Below are positions 15,281 to 22,322 of a DNA stretch of 22,396 bases, one piece after another (within the stretch, counting starts at the first letter, position 1; each line of letters starts with the position of its first letter). Below the pieces are notes generated by a model. The model did no database searches. It had not been told where the DNA came from and saw only the letters and a list, made by a program, of their open reading frames with translations. Made by a program: the position numbers and the translations under genes. This DNA is from an uncultured Bacilli bacterium (lineage in GTDB: Bacteria > Bacillota_I > Bacilli_A > RF39 > UBA660), in NCBI GenBank assembly GCA_910584255.1, contig CAJTXV010000025.1, positions 1 to 22,396 of the forward strand. Reading direction: 5' to 3'.

Positions 15281-15323
15281 TTTTCTATTGATGTATAAGG
15301 AAAATTAAATTGTTCAAAACTTT

Positions 15324-15349
15324 AGAAAATCGAATTTGATTTTCTTTTT
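15324..15349 (+). terminator. Intrinsic terminator after the VirB2-like gene
   Basis: AGAAAATC (15324-15331), loop GAATTT and GATTTTCT (15338-15345) form an 8-bp stem running into a T-run (15345-15349). The stem is AT-rich, so readthrough into the next gene 18 bases further is possible. Confidence 0.7.
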
Positions 15350-15366
15350 CTATATTAGGAGGTTTT

Positions 15367-16479
15367 ATGAAGGATTTGTTAAAAGATATTGGAACAAAAA
15401 AAATACTCATAGTATCTGGAATCATTGTGGGTGGGATTGTTTTCATTATTATTATTTTAAAACTGTTTAATTCCATGTTTGCAGGGACGAGTTATTCTAA
15501 AATTGAGTCCAAAATGGTAAATGCTGCGAGGGAGTATTATGAAAAGAATCCTAAAATGTTACCACAAATGACAGGTGGAGTTGTGAATGTTAGTTCTACC
15601 AATTTAACATCCAACGGTCATATGAAGGATTTAAATGAGTATACGAAAAAGATTGATGGAAGTCTTAGTTGTACAGGAAGTGTTTCTGTTACCAATATTA
15701 GTGGAAAATATCGCTATACTCCAAGTTTAAATTGTGGGGATAAATATAAAACAATTACTTTGGTAGGGTATGTTCGTGATCATGAACCACTAGTAATTAC
15801 AGGTCAAGGATTATATGAATTAAATGGTGGATATGTATTCCGTGGGGATACGCCTAAAAATTATGTGAAGTTTGCAAATCATTTATGGTATATTACTAAA
15901 ATTTATGATGATTATGCTTATTTAATGCTTGCAGACCGTGCAGATTATCGAACTGTTTGGGATGACCGCTTCAATGTAGAGCGTAATTCAGAGACAGGAA
16001 TTAATGATTATCAAGTAAGTAGAATGCGTACTTATTTAGAGAATCTTTATAACTCAGAGGAATTATTTACAAGTAGTGATAAGATGTTACTGACACCTTA
16101 TACATTACAGGTGGGAAATCGTACTTTATCTCAAACAGCAAATGATGGAAGTATTGAGGGAAGTGTGACCATAGAAAACAGTTATATTGGAATTCTTCCA
16201 GCTTATGATTATATTAATGCAAGTATTGATACCTCTTGTGTTTCTACAGAGTCTAGTAGTTGTAAAAATTATAATTACATGGCATATTTTGACTTTGCAT
16301 GGTGGCTTTCGACCGGAAATAGTGAGTCTACACACCAAGCATATAAAGTTAATTTGGGTACTTTGACTTTTGGAATGGCAAATCAAGATTCTAGAGTACT
16401 TCCTGTAGTTCGCTTGGTAAGAGATGCTTTATATGTAAGTGGAGATGGAACTAAAGATAATCCATATGTAATTAAATAA
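15367..16479 (+). CDS. Membrane-anchored pilin-like/lectin-like surface protein (paralogue)
   Basis: 370 aa. A TM at about 13-33 is followed by a pseudopilin-like module (43-125) with YYEKNPKMLP at 57-66 and Cys102/Cys123 around a GKYRYTPSLNC strand. A single lectin-like/DUF6273-like module follows (about 165-370): HLWYITKIY, YIGILPAYDYINAS, AYFDFAWWLS, VLPVVRL and the closing SGDGTKDNPYVIK. These elements line up with the 617-aa protein at 2476, which carries an extra Ig-like domain and a second lectin-like copy. No LPXTG or prepilin motif is visible. It probably acts as an exposed minor pilin or adhesin. The start follows AGGAGG. Confidence 0.8.
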   Translation: MKDLLKDIGTKKILIVSGIIVGGIVFIIIILKLFNSMFAGTSYSKIESKMVNAAREYYEKNPKMLPQMTGGVVNVSSTNLTSNGHMKDLNEYTKKIDGSLSCTGSVSVTNISGKYRYTPSLNCGDKYKTITLVGYVRDHEPLVITGQGLYELNGGYVFRGDTPKNYVKFANHLWYITKIYDDYAYLMLADRADYRTVWDDRFNVERNSETGINDYQVSRMRTYLENLYNSEELFTSSDKMLLTPYTLQVGNRTLSQTANDGSIEGSVTIENSYIGILPAYDYINASIDTSCVSTESSSCKNYNYMAYFDFAWWLSTGNSESTHQAYKVNLGTLTFGMANQDSRVLPVVRLVRDALYVSGDGTKDNPYVIK

Positions 16480-16482
16480 AAG

Positions 16483-16506
16483 AATCCAGTGAGTGCTGGA
16501 TTTTTT
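16483..16506 (+). terminator. Intrinsic terminator after the lectin-like gene
   Basis: AATCCAG (16483-16489), loop TGAGTG and CTGGATT (16496-16502) form a 7-bp stem followed by TTTTTT. It begins three bases after the TAA stop and marks the end of the pilus-like cluster proper. Confidence 0.85.
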
Positions 16507-16517
16507 GTTGACTAATG

Positions 16518-16547
16518 GTGACTTATTTTAAAAAATCATGATATACT
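16518..16547 (+). promoter_or_regulatory. Extended -10 promoter of the 16573 gene
   Basis: TGATATACT at 16539-16547 is an extended -10. A partial -35 (GTGACT, 16518-16523) lies 18 bases upstream. The predicted start near 16554 gives a leader of about 19 bases. The -10 closely resembles those before 906 and 5272. Confidence 0.55.
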
Positions 16548-16572
16548 ATAGTAGAAAGTTTGGTGATGTGAC

Positions 16573-17379
16573 TTGAAAAAAATAAGTAGTGAAAATTTAA
16601 ATTATTTATTGATTGGAATTTTAGGAACTATTATTATTATAGGACTCGTTCTTGTTATTTTTTGGAAAGCACCTAGTTTTTCTTTTAATAATCAGAAAAA
16701 TTCTCAAGAATCTGAGAGTGGTACGAAAGTGACTTCTTCTCCTGTTCCAACAGCAGATGCATCTATTTTAGAACCTACTTTAGAACCAATTCCTTCTAGT
16801 ACAGTTCCAACTGCAACTCCAACAGTTACTCCAGTTCCTACTATGCCAATACCAACGCCTTTTTCTACTTCTAATCCACCTACTGAATCTAATTCTTCTT
16901 TATCTGAGCTTGGGGTAGTTCAATATTTTGAACAGCAATTTCAAAGTATAGAAAGCGCAACCTCTGAAGATATTTCTTTCCGTGAAAAAGCGAAGAATAC
17001 TTTTACAACTATCATAGACTTTATTTTTTACGATAAAGAAGTAAATGGATATACTTTTCATGGACTTACAAATTCTGCAAAACTAAAAATTGTTTCTTTG
17101 GCTTTAAAAATTGATCATTCTATTGATCAACATTTTCCAAATTATAAAGATACAATTAAAGATAAATATGCATCATTTAAGGGAAAAATTGCAGTTAAAT
17201 ATTTAGAAGTTACAGAAAGTCTTTGTGAGAGTGTAGGAGTTGATACTTGTAATCAAGCCAAGGATGATTTTGATGCTATGAAAAATAGCTTTGGATTTAC
17301 TTGGAACTTATTAAAAGAACTTGCTTCTTCTGGAAAAGAGAAAATTTCTAATTTTTATTTAAATTGGAGAAATTCTTAA
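16573..17379 (+). CDS. Membrane protein with Thr/Pro/Ser-rich stalk and helical outer domain
   Basis: 268 aa from a TTG start. The frame has no ATG nearby, and GGTGAT at 16562-16567 is suitably placed. A TM at about 11-31 is followed by a low-complexity stalk (50-108) with many Thr-Pro and Val-Pro pairs. A compact, mostly helical domain (112-268) includes YFEQQFQSIES, TIIDFIFYDKEVNGYTF, IDHSIDQHFPNY and two cysteines (Cys218, Cys226). The topology predicts an outward-facing domain held off the membrane by the stalk. I do not recognise the family. It has its own promoter but lies beside the pilus cluster with similar promoter sequence, so a related surface role is possible. Confidence 0.75.
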   Translation: MKKISSENLNYLLIGILGTIIIIGLVLVIFWKAPSFSFNNQKNSQESESGTKVTSSPVPTADASILEPTLEPIPSSTVPTATPTVTPVPTMPIPTPFSTSNPPTESNSSLSELGVVQYFEQQFQSIESATSEDISFREKAKNTFTTIIDFIFYDKEVNGYTFHGLTNSAKLKIVSLALKIDHSIDQHFPNYKDTIKDKYASFKGKIAVKYLEVTESLCESVGVDTCNQAKDDFDAMKNSFGFTWNLLKELASSGKEKISNFYLNWRNS

Positions 17380-17463
17380 GTTTTAGATTTATTTTGTATA
17401 TTTTAAAATGAAAATTCAATACTAATAATGACACTAGAATAATAAAATAAACTAGGTGGTAGT

Positions 17464-17685
17464 ATGATACGAATTTTCTTTTTTTTGCTTGGATTTGGAT
17501 TCATGGTGATTGGTTTTACTTATATTATCACTTATTTAAATTTACTTTCTTTTGGGTATAGTTTTATGGAATATTTATTTTTTATTGCGAAAAGATTAGA
17601 GTGTCAGTTTGCAGTAATTGGTTTTATCATGATTAGTATTGTAATTTTAACAGATGGGAGAGGATATCATGGTTTATATTTATGA
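17464..17685 (+). CDS. Small two-TM protein
   Basis: 73 aa, with AGGTGG upstream. Two hydrophobic segments (about 3-28 and 50-63) are joined by a loop with YSFMEYLFFIAKRLEC. Short proteins of this appearance occur in other Bacilli, but I know no function. The 3' end overlaps the next gene by 17 bases, counted from the preferred start at 17669, which suggests translational coupling with the YjbA-like protein. Confidence 0.7.
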   Translation: MIRIFFFLLGFGFMVIGFTYIITYLNLLSFGYSFMEYLFFIAKRLECQFAVIGFIMISIVILTDGRGYHGLYL

Positions 17686-18322
17686 CATACTAGTCAATTT
17701 TAATGATTCTTATCTTTTAGATTTCTTTGAGTGGAATATGAACGATTCGATTGAAAATTTAAAGAAAGTTAGATTATATCATATTTCAACGAATTGTATG
17801 GATGAGCTGATAGAAAATAAGGTGTGTGTTTCTAATTATTTTTTAGAGGAAATTTTTAAAACCTGTGAAGTATATACTAAAAATAGTATTAAGACTTTTC
17901 CATATGTATGTTTATTTTCTGATGGGATTCGAGTCCTTGCGATTGAATTTGACTCTACGGGTCTCAGTCAAGAGAAAAGTAAGCTGATTTTAGAGGAAGA
18001 AGAGGACGTTTTAGAAATTGTAGAAGATATGGAGGTCTATGATCTATCTTATAATGTTGTCGGTAGGGAAAAAACTCGATTTTTCTTGACGAGAAAAGAA
18101 GTAAAGATGAGGAAGTATTTAATGACTGAAATTGAGTCAGCCTATCATGAAAAGTCTTATGAAAAGCTTAAATTTTTATATGAAGAATATTTTGAAACGG
18201 AAGGAGTCAACTATCAACGTATGAAGGATGAGTTAATTTCTAGTATGGCAGTATTTTTTGATAGCAAACATGTTTCTTTATATGAAATGTTAAAGCTTTC
18301 TCATAAAAGAAAGCAGATATAA
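17669..18322 (+). CDS. UPF0736/DUF3603 (YjbA-like) protein of unknown function
   Basis: 217 aa from the ATG at 17669. That start has GGGAGAGG ahead of it and gives MVYIYDILVNF, the typical beginning of this family. An in-frame ATG at 17654 lies before the RBS. The family pattern is visible throughout: YDILVNF then FFEWNMNDSIENLKKV near the N-terminus, a middle section VCLFSDGIRVLAIEFD, and the C-terminal RKEVKMRKYLMTEIESA with FLYEEYF. B. subtilis YjbA is somewhat longer (about 250 aa). The convergent trpS neighbour supports the call, since to my memory yjbA and trpS are also adjacent in B. subtilis. It is soluble and cytoplasmic, with no catalytic motif recognised. Confidence 0.7.
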   Translation: MVYIYDILVNFNDSYLLDFFEWNMNDSIENLKKVRLYHISTNCMDELIENKVCVSNYFLEEIFKTCEVYTKNSIKTFPYVCLFSDGIRVLAIEFDSTGLSQEKSKLILEEEEDVLEIVEDMEVYDLSYNVVGREKTRFFLTRKEVKMRKYLMTEIESAYHEKSYEKLKFLYEEYFETEGVNYQRMKDELISSMAVFFDSKHVSLYEMLKLSHKRKQI

Positions 18323-18344
18323 AAAAAAGAACCCTAAAGTTCTT
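18321..18344 (-). terminator. Intrinsic terminator of trpS, overlapping its stop codon
   Basis: On the minus strand AAGAAC (complement of 18339-18344), loop TTTAGG and GTTCTT (complement of 18327-18332) are followed by a long T-run (complement of 18321-18328). The trpS stop codon TAG (18334-18336) lies in the loop, so the last codons form the 5' arm of the stem. There is no T-run on the plus-strand side. Confidence 0.8.
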
Positions 18345-19344
18345 CATAATTAATATTCATTTTTGTCTTTACACTAGATATTGTGTTTTCTGCCTTTTTC
18401 TTTGCGACTTTAGAACCATCTTCTAGGATTTTTTGTACTTCTTCTATGTGTTCTAAGTAATAGGTTCTTTTTTCACGGATTGGACTTAAGAACTCATTCA
18501 TTTTTTGAATTAGTTCTTTTTTACATGCGACACATCCACGACTTCCATTTTTACATTCCTTACAAGCTGCCTCTAAATTATCATTTTTAATGAGCTTATG
18601 ATAGTAATATACCATACATACTTCTGGATTTGCAGGATCATCTTTCTTAATTTTAGTAGTGTCAGTTTTAGCATTCATAATTTTTTTAGAGATGGTTTCT
18701 TCTGTATCTGCTAGATAGATGGCATTTCCCAAAGATTTTCCCATTTTTTCATTTCCGTCTAATCCTTTGATTCTAGGAGTTGGAGAAAGGAGAGCCTCTG
18801 GTTCTTTTAGAGTATCTCCATAAATATGATTGAATTTTCTTACAATTTCTCTACACTGTTCGATGAGTGGTAGTTGATCTTCCCCTACAGGGATTAGTTC
18901 TCCAGTAAATGCAGTAATATCTGCTGCCTGACTGACAGGATACCCGACAAATCCGTAAGTAACACTTTCTCCTTCATTACCGAAGAGGGATTTCTTTTGG
19001 GCGATTTCTGTTTTTACTGTTGGATTTCTGTAGAGTCGTGCAATTGTTACTAAGTTTGAATAAAATACAGTAAGCTCTGCAATTTCTGAAATTTTTGATT
19101 GAATAAATAGTGTTGTTTTTTTTGGATCAATTCCAATCGATAGTAAGTCGATTGCTAATTCTTTTACATTTGTTCTTACTTTTTCTGGCTGATCAAAGTT
19201 ATCTGTTAAGGCCTGCACATCGGCAATTTCTAAAAAAAATTCATAATCATTTTGAAGTTTTAACCAGTTTTGGCATGCTCCAAAGTAGTGTCCTAAATGA
19301 AGATTTCCTGTGGGTCTAATTCCTGTTAAAATTGTTTTTTTCAT
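18334..19344 (-). CDS. trpS: Tryptophanyl-tRNA synthetase, probable [4Fe-4S] type
   Basis: 336 aa, a class I synthetase that charges tRNA-Trp in the cytoplasm. The signature motifs are HLGH at residues 16-19 (within GNLHLGHYFGA) and KMGKS at 200-204. GYPVSQAADI and PVGEDQ are typical TrpRS elements of the tryptophan site region. The C-terminal part contains Cys243, Cys264, Cys271 and Cys274 (C-x20-C-x6-C-x2-C), plus Cys261. This closely resembles the C-x22-C-x6-C-x2-C cluster ligands of Thermotoga maritima TrpRS as I recall them. The start has AGGAAGTG (complement of 19350-19357) upstream. No T-box leader fits, because only 89 bases separate it from the divergent gene. A TGATAAAAT extended -10 (complement of 19364-19372) may be its promoter. 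Confidence 0.95.
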   Translation of the reverse strand: MKKTILTGIRPTGNLHLGHYFGACQNWLKLQNDYEFFLEIADVQALTDNFDQPEKVRTNVKELAIDLLSIGIDPKKTTLFIQSKISEIAELTVFYSNLVTIARLYRNPTVKTEIAQKKSLFGNEGESVTYGFVGYPVSQAADITAFTGELIPVGEDQLPLIEQCREIVRKFNHIYGDTLKEPEALLSPTPRIKGLDGNEKMGKSLGNAIYLADTEETISKKIMNAKTDTTKIKKDDPANPEVCMVYYYHKLIKNDNLEAACKECKNGSRGCVACKKELIQKMNEFLSPIREKRTYYLEHIEEVQKILEDGSKVAKKKAENTISSVKTKMNINYEEL

Positions 19345-19380
19345 AAATTCACTTCCTAAATTTATTTTATCATAAAAAAC

Positions 19381-19409
19381 TTGTAAAATGAATACTATTC
19401 CTTTATAAT
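19381..19409 (+). promoter_or_regulatory. Promoter of the 19434 gene
   Basis: TTGTAA (19381-19386), 17 bases, then a perfect TATAAT (19404-19409). The start near 19416 gives a short leader with TTAGGAG at 19419-19425. It is back to back with the likely trpS promoter. Confidence 0.65.
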
Positions 19410-19433
19410 AGTGGGAAGTTAGGAGTTTTTTTT

Positions 19434-20207
19434 ATGGAAGAGAGAAATAAAAATCTTGAAATGGAACGTTTTTTTAGAAAATTGAACCTTTATTGTTTAG
19501 AAGATGTTCTTCAATATATTAATTCAAATAAAATTATGTGTTCTAGTACAGAAACATTGAAAGATTCTATCAATGATTCTATTCAAGGGGTAACACATAT
19601 TTCTTTTATGGAAACCTTGTTTGAAAGAAGAAAATTAAAAAAATCAGTTAGAGGAATGTCTCAAAAGATAAAGGAAACTACAGAATCTATTGAGAATTGT
19701 CAGTGCTATCTTAACGAACTAGCAAAGTTTTCACCAAAATTATTATTAGAATATATTTCTTTGATTGTAAATGAACATGAGTCGCTTCCTTTTGTCACAT
19801 ATTTTAATGTTTCTACTAGTATATATGAATCTATGAATCAGTTGTTACGTACCTACATGGCAAACTTTGTTACAAATAATCCAAATGATCTTTTTAGGAA
19901 TTATTGTAGTGACAAATGGAAAGAGTATCATTTATTACTTCCAGAGGTTTTAGGAGGAAGTTGGCGTATGGAATCTCAACCATATTTATGTTTTCCTAAA
20001 GGGGGAAAAGTCCCTGTATTAGATTTTGAAAGAGGTGGAGTTCTTTCTTCTAAATTGAGTGCGTTTCCTTATTTAGAAGAAGAAATGAAAAAGTTAGTAA
20101 ATTATAGAATGAGTCATTTTGAACTTAGTCAAAAAGAGGTATTACAACGTATAATTGATGAAAAACAAAATAGTCAGAAAGTTTATCGAAAAGATCCGAT
20201 TGTCTAA
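19434..20207 (+). CDS. Hypothetical soluble protein
   Basis: 257 aa, not recognised. There is no signal peptide and no TM. The N-terminal half is largely helical, with a charged stretch (about 63-90) that could be coiled coil and a CQC pair near residues 89-91. The C-terminal half holds aromatic-rich segments such as WKEYHLLLPEVLGGSW and then a basic helical end. The RBS TTAGGAG is good and the codon use matches the neighbours. It is divergent from trpS and followed by a lipoprotein gene with its own probable promoter, so there is no informative context. Confidence 0.7.
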   Translation: MEERNKNLEMERFFRKLNLYCLEDVLQYINSNKIMCSSTETLKDSINDSIQGVTHISFMETLFERRKLKKSVRGMSQKIKETTESIENCQCYLNELAKFSPKLLLEYISLIVNEHESLPFVTYFNVSTSIYESMNQLLRTYMANFVTNNPNDLFRNYCSDKWKEYHLLLPEVLGGSWRMESQPYLCFPKGGKVPVLDFERGGVLSSKLSAFPYLEEEMKKLVNYRMSHFELSQKEVLQRIIDEKQNSQKVYRKDPIV

Positions 20208-20227
20208 TAATTTTTCTTTTGTATATT
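20199..20227 (+). promoter_or_regulatory. Promoter of the lipoprotein gene
   Basis: TTGTCT (20199-20204), 17 bases, then TATATT (20222-20227). The -35 overlaps the end of the preceding gene. The predicted start near 20234 leaves about 34 bases before the ATG at 20268. Confidence 0.5.
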
Positions 20228-20267
20228 TTTTTTGATTTTGTACATGCTACAAATAAGGAGGAAATAT

Positions 20268-20810
20268 ATGAAAAGAAAAATATTATTCTTGTTTTTAGGA
20301 ATTTTTTTAATGGTTGGTTGTAGTCAGATGATGAATACACCGACAAAACAAGTGGAGGAGTTTTTAAGTAAATATCAGACGATGGATAAAAAGGTAATGA
20401 GTCAATTAGATGAGGTGATTGATTCTGCTGGTACTATGACTAAAGAACAAAAGGAAAAATATCGTGAGTTAATGAAAAATCAGTATAAAAATCTAGCTTA
20501 TAAGATTAAAGACGATAAAGAGGATGGAAATGAAGCAACGGTAGAAGTTGAAGTCGAAGTATATGACTATGCAACTGCTATCAAAAATTCAGAATCCTAT
20601 TTATTAACACATAAAGAGGAATTTTTAAGAAGTGAAGATTCCACTGTGAATCAAGAAAAGTTTATGGATTATAAATTAGAACAGATGGATAAGGTAAAAG
20701 ATAAAATTAAGTATACACTTCATTTTGTGTTAGAGAAAAAGGAAAAAGAATGGAAATTAGAAGACATTACAGATATTGATCGACAAAAATTACATGGATT
20801 ATATTCATAA
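20268..20810 (+). CDS. Small lipoprotein, DUF4878/NTF2-like by appearance
   Basis: 180 aa from the ATG at 20268, which follows AAGGAGGAAA and begins a lipoprotein signal. An in-frame ATG at 20232 precedes the RBS and would bury the signal peptide. The hydrophobic stretch (5-14) is followed by LMVGC, with Cys18 the lipidated residue. The mature chain has a helical part (TPTKQVEEFLSKYQTMD), an alternating-charge strand region around EATVEVEVEVYDYATAI and a closing strand HFVLEKKEKEWKLEDI. This pattern of Thr-Pro near the lipid anchor, helix, then an antiparallel sheet ending in a K-x-W strand resembles DUF4878-type lipoproteins. Function is unknown. Confidence 0.75.
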   Translation: MKRKILFLFLGIFLMVGCSQMMNTPTKQVEEFLSKYQTMDKKVMSQLDEVIDSAGTMTKEQKEKYRELMKNQYKNLAYKIKDDKEDGNEATVEVEVEVYDYATAIKNSESYLLTHKEEFLRSEDSTVNQEKFMDYKLEQMDKVKDKIKYTLHFVLEKKEKEWKLEDITDIDRQKLHGLYS

Positions 20811-20854
20811 AAACACTGTTTTCTAGTCGCTTTGACTAAGATACAGTGCTTTTT
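20809..20854. terminator. Bidirectional terminator between convergent genes
   Basis: CACTGT (20814-20819) pairs with ACAGTG (20843-20848), and an inner TAGTC/GACTA stem (20824-20828 and 20834-20838) stacks inside. A T-run follows on the plus strand (20850-20854), and five A on the left (20809-20813) give a T-run for the minus strand. The plus gene stops just before it, and the minus gene's last codons and stop lie within it. Confidence 0.65.
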
Positions 20855-22250
20855 CTTTGTGATAATCATAAAATTCTTGAACTGTAAGTGTTATTTGACT
20901 TAATAGTTCTTGATTCTTTTGGTTCATTTCTGGAATGTTTGAAGACAAATTATATTCCTGGTATTCATTTGCAAGTTCTGGCATTTGATATTTTTTTTCT
21001 AACTCTGTTAGGGCAATTGCTTCTAACTTCTCATAATTATTTAAATAAGATGTGCGAATGTTTTCTTGATATACTTCTCTTTCTTCTAACATATAGCTAT
21101 CTAAAATATAAAGACTATATTGTTTATTTAGTTTTATCAGATAAAAAAGTGTTTCTTTTGAATAGAGCGTTTCATTCTCAATTAAATTTTCAAATAGATT
21201 TCGATTAATTTCTAATAGACTAGCCTTTATTAATTCTTCTGTTTGAAAGTTTAGATTTTCTCTTTCGTCTAAAAATAATCCATAACATAAATCCATCATA
21301 TGCATCAGTTTGTGAACTTCATTCTTCTGTCCTATTCTATTTCCAAATAATTGATAGAATCCTTCTTGATTTTGAGAAAGTGAAAGACTTGTTAAAGTGT
21401 CTTGAAATTGATAATTTGGATTAGGTAAAAAAGAAAGTTCTAATAGGTATAATAAATGATATTCTGGAATATCGATTGGGTAACTATAATCCATTTTTTG
21501 TGATTGTACGTAGGCAATATATTCATCTAAAACAATGGTTCTAAGAGGAGATGGCTTTTGTCTAACTGAATATTCTATTGGTTCTTCCCAAACACTTTGT
21601 TTTAGTTTTGTACTAGTAGAATCTGGATGAGCACTTTGCATGAAGTGAGTTTCTTCATGTGCTTGTGTGATTTTATAATATTCTAAATCCCAGTCTTCTA
21701 GGAAAGTCATTGTCTGTGTGGATGGTTCATAATTTGCGAAATAGGGAACCTCTGTAATGGGTTCTCTTGTATCTTTTAATATTTCTAAGTTTTCTAAGTT
21801 ATAAGAAATATTTAATAAATCAATTTCATAGTCTTGAATCATTATATTCATGAACTTTTCATGGTTTCTTAAGATTTCTTGTAGTTCTGTTTCTGAAAAG
21901 TTGGTCAAATAATCCAATTCTGGATGTTCTTTTAAGTAAGTATCATTATTTTCTTTTATTTTTATCAATACTTCATCCCAGACAATAGAGTTTGCACTTT
22001 CTTGATACATAGAGCTTTGCGAATGAGTGCATTCACAATTTTTTTGCCAAGAATCATCCGCTAATAATTGATTAATTTCTGGAAAAATAATTTTTGCATT
22101 ACAAGAGAGTATTTGATCAAATCGTTTTTCATAATCTATAGAATCTTCTGTTTGTAGTTCGTATTCAATTGTTTGTGCTTTTACGGTAGAAGCTGAAGTC
22201 ATTTCTAAAGCAATTGAGACTGCAAGAAAATATATGTTTAATTTTTTCAT
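20823..22250 (-). CDS. Secreted HExxH zinc-metalloprotease-like protein
   Basis: 475 aa. A signal peptide (hydrophobic residues 7-20, probable cleavage near VKA at 23-25) precedes a mature chain without TM or wall-anchor motif. AHEETHFMQ at 197-205 contains the zincin signature HEETH (His198, Glu199, His202). LDEYIAY at 241-247 offers Glu243 as a possible third ligand, the spacing and E-x-x-A form seen in gluzincins. Cysteines at 50, 72 and 74 occur in the N-terminal part. The remainder is helical and acidic and unlike any protease I can name. An extracellular or wall-associated peptidase is the simplest reading. Activity and substrate are unknown. The RBS is weak (GAAGGGA on the minus strand). 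Confidence 0.75.
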   Translation of the reverse strand: MKKLNIYFLAVSIALEMTSASTVKAQTIEYELQTEDSIDYEKRFDQILSCNAKIIFPEINQLLADDSWQKNCECTHSQSSMYQESANSIVWDEVLIKIKENNDTYLKEHPELDYLTNFSETELQEILRNHEKFMNIMIQDYEIDLLNISYNLENLEILKDTREPITEVPYFANYEPSTQTMTFLEDWDLEYYKITQAHEETHFMQSAHPDSTSTKLKQSVWEEPIEYSVRQKPSPLRTIVLDEYIAYVQSQKMDYSYPIDIPEYHLLYLLELSFLPNPNYQFQDTLTSLSLSQNQEGFYQLFGNRIGQKNEVHKLMHMMDLCYGLFLDERENLNFQTEELIKASLLEINRNLFENLIENETLYSKETLFYLIKLNKQYSLYILDSYMLEEREVYQENIRTSYLNNYEKLEAIALTELEKKYQMPELANEYQEYNLSSNIPEMNQKNQELLSQITLTVQEFYDYHKEKALYLSQSD

Positions 22251-22283
22251 AATGTAATTTAGTCCCTTCTTCCATGAAATCTC

Positions 22284-22312
22284 ATTTTACCATAATGTGG
22301 TAAAAAAGTAAA
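22284..22312 (-). promoter_or_regulatory. Promoter with overlapping operator-like repeat for the metalloprotease gene
   Basis: On the minus strand TTTACT (complement of 22307-22312), 17 bases, then TAAAAT (complement of 22284-22289) preceded by TGG, an extended -10. A perfect 8-bp inverted repeat, TTTTACCA (22285-22292) and TGGTAAAA (22298-22305) with a 5-base spacer, covers the -10 and half of the spacer. A bound dimeric regulator would block RNA polymerase. Confidence 0.55.
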
Positions 22313-22322
22313 TGAATTTATG

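Noticed and set aside
906..17685. Mycoplasma-type code (TGA as Trp)
   Set aside because: TGA ends the genes at 2469-2471 and 17683-17685 in front of well-placed neighbours, tryptophans are TGG, and a sortase implies a cell wall.
19345..19433. T-box riboswitch upstream of trpS
   Set aside because: Firmicutes trpS genes often have one, but only 89 bases separate the divergent genes and no specifier or antiterminator structure is visible.
19434..20207. Assignment of the 257-aa protein to a known family
   Set aside because: No motif, signal or context supported any named family, so it is left as hypothetical.
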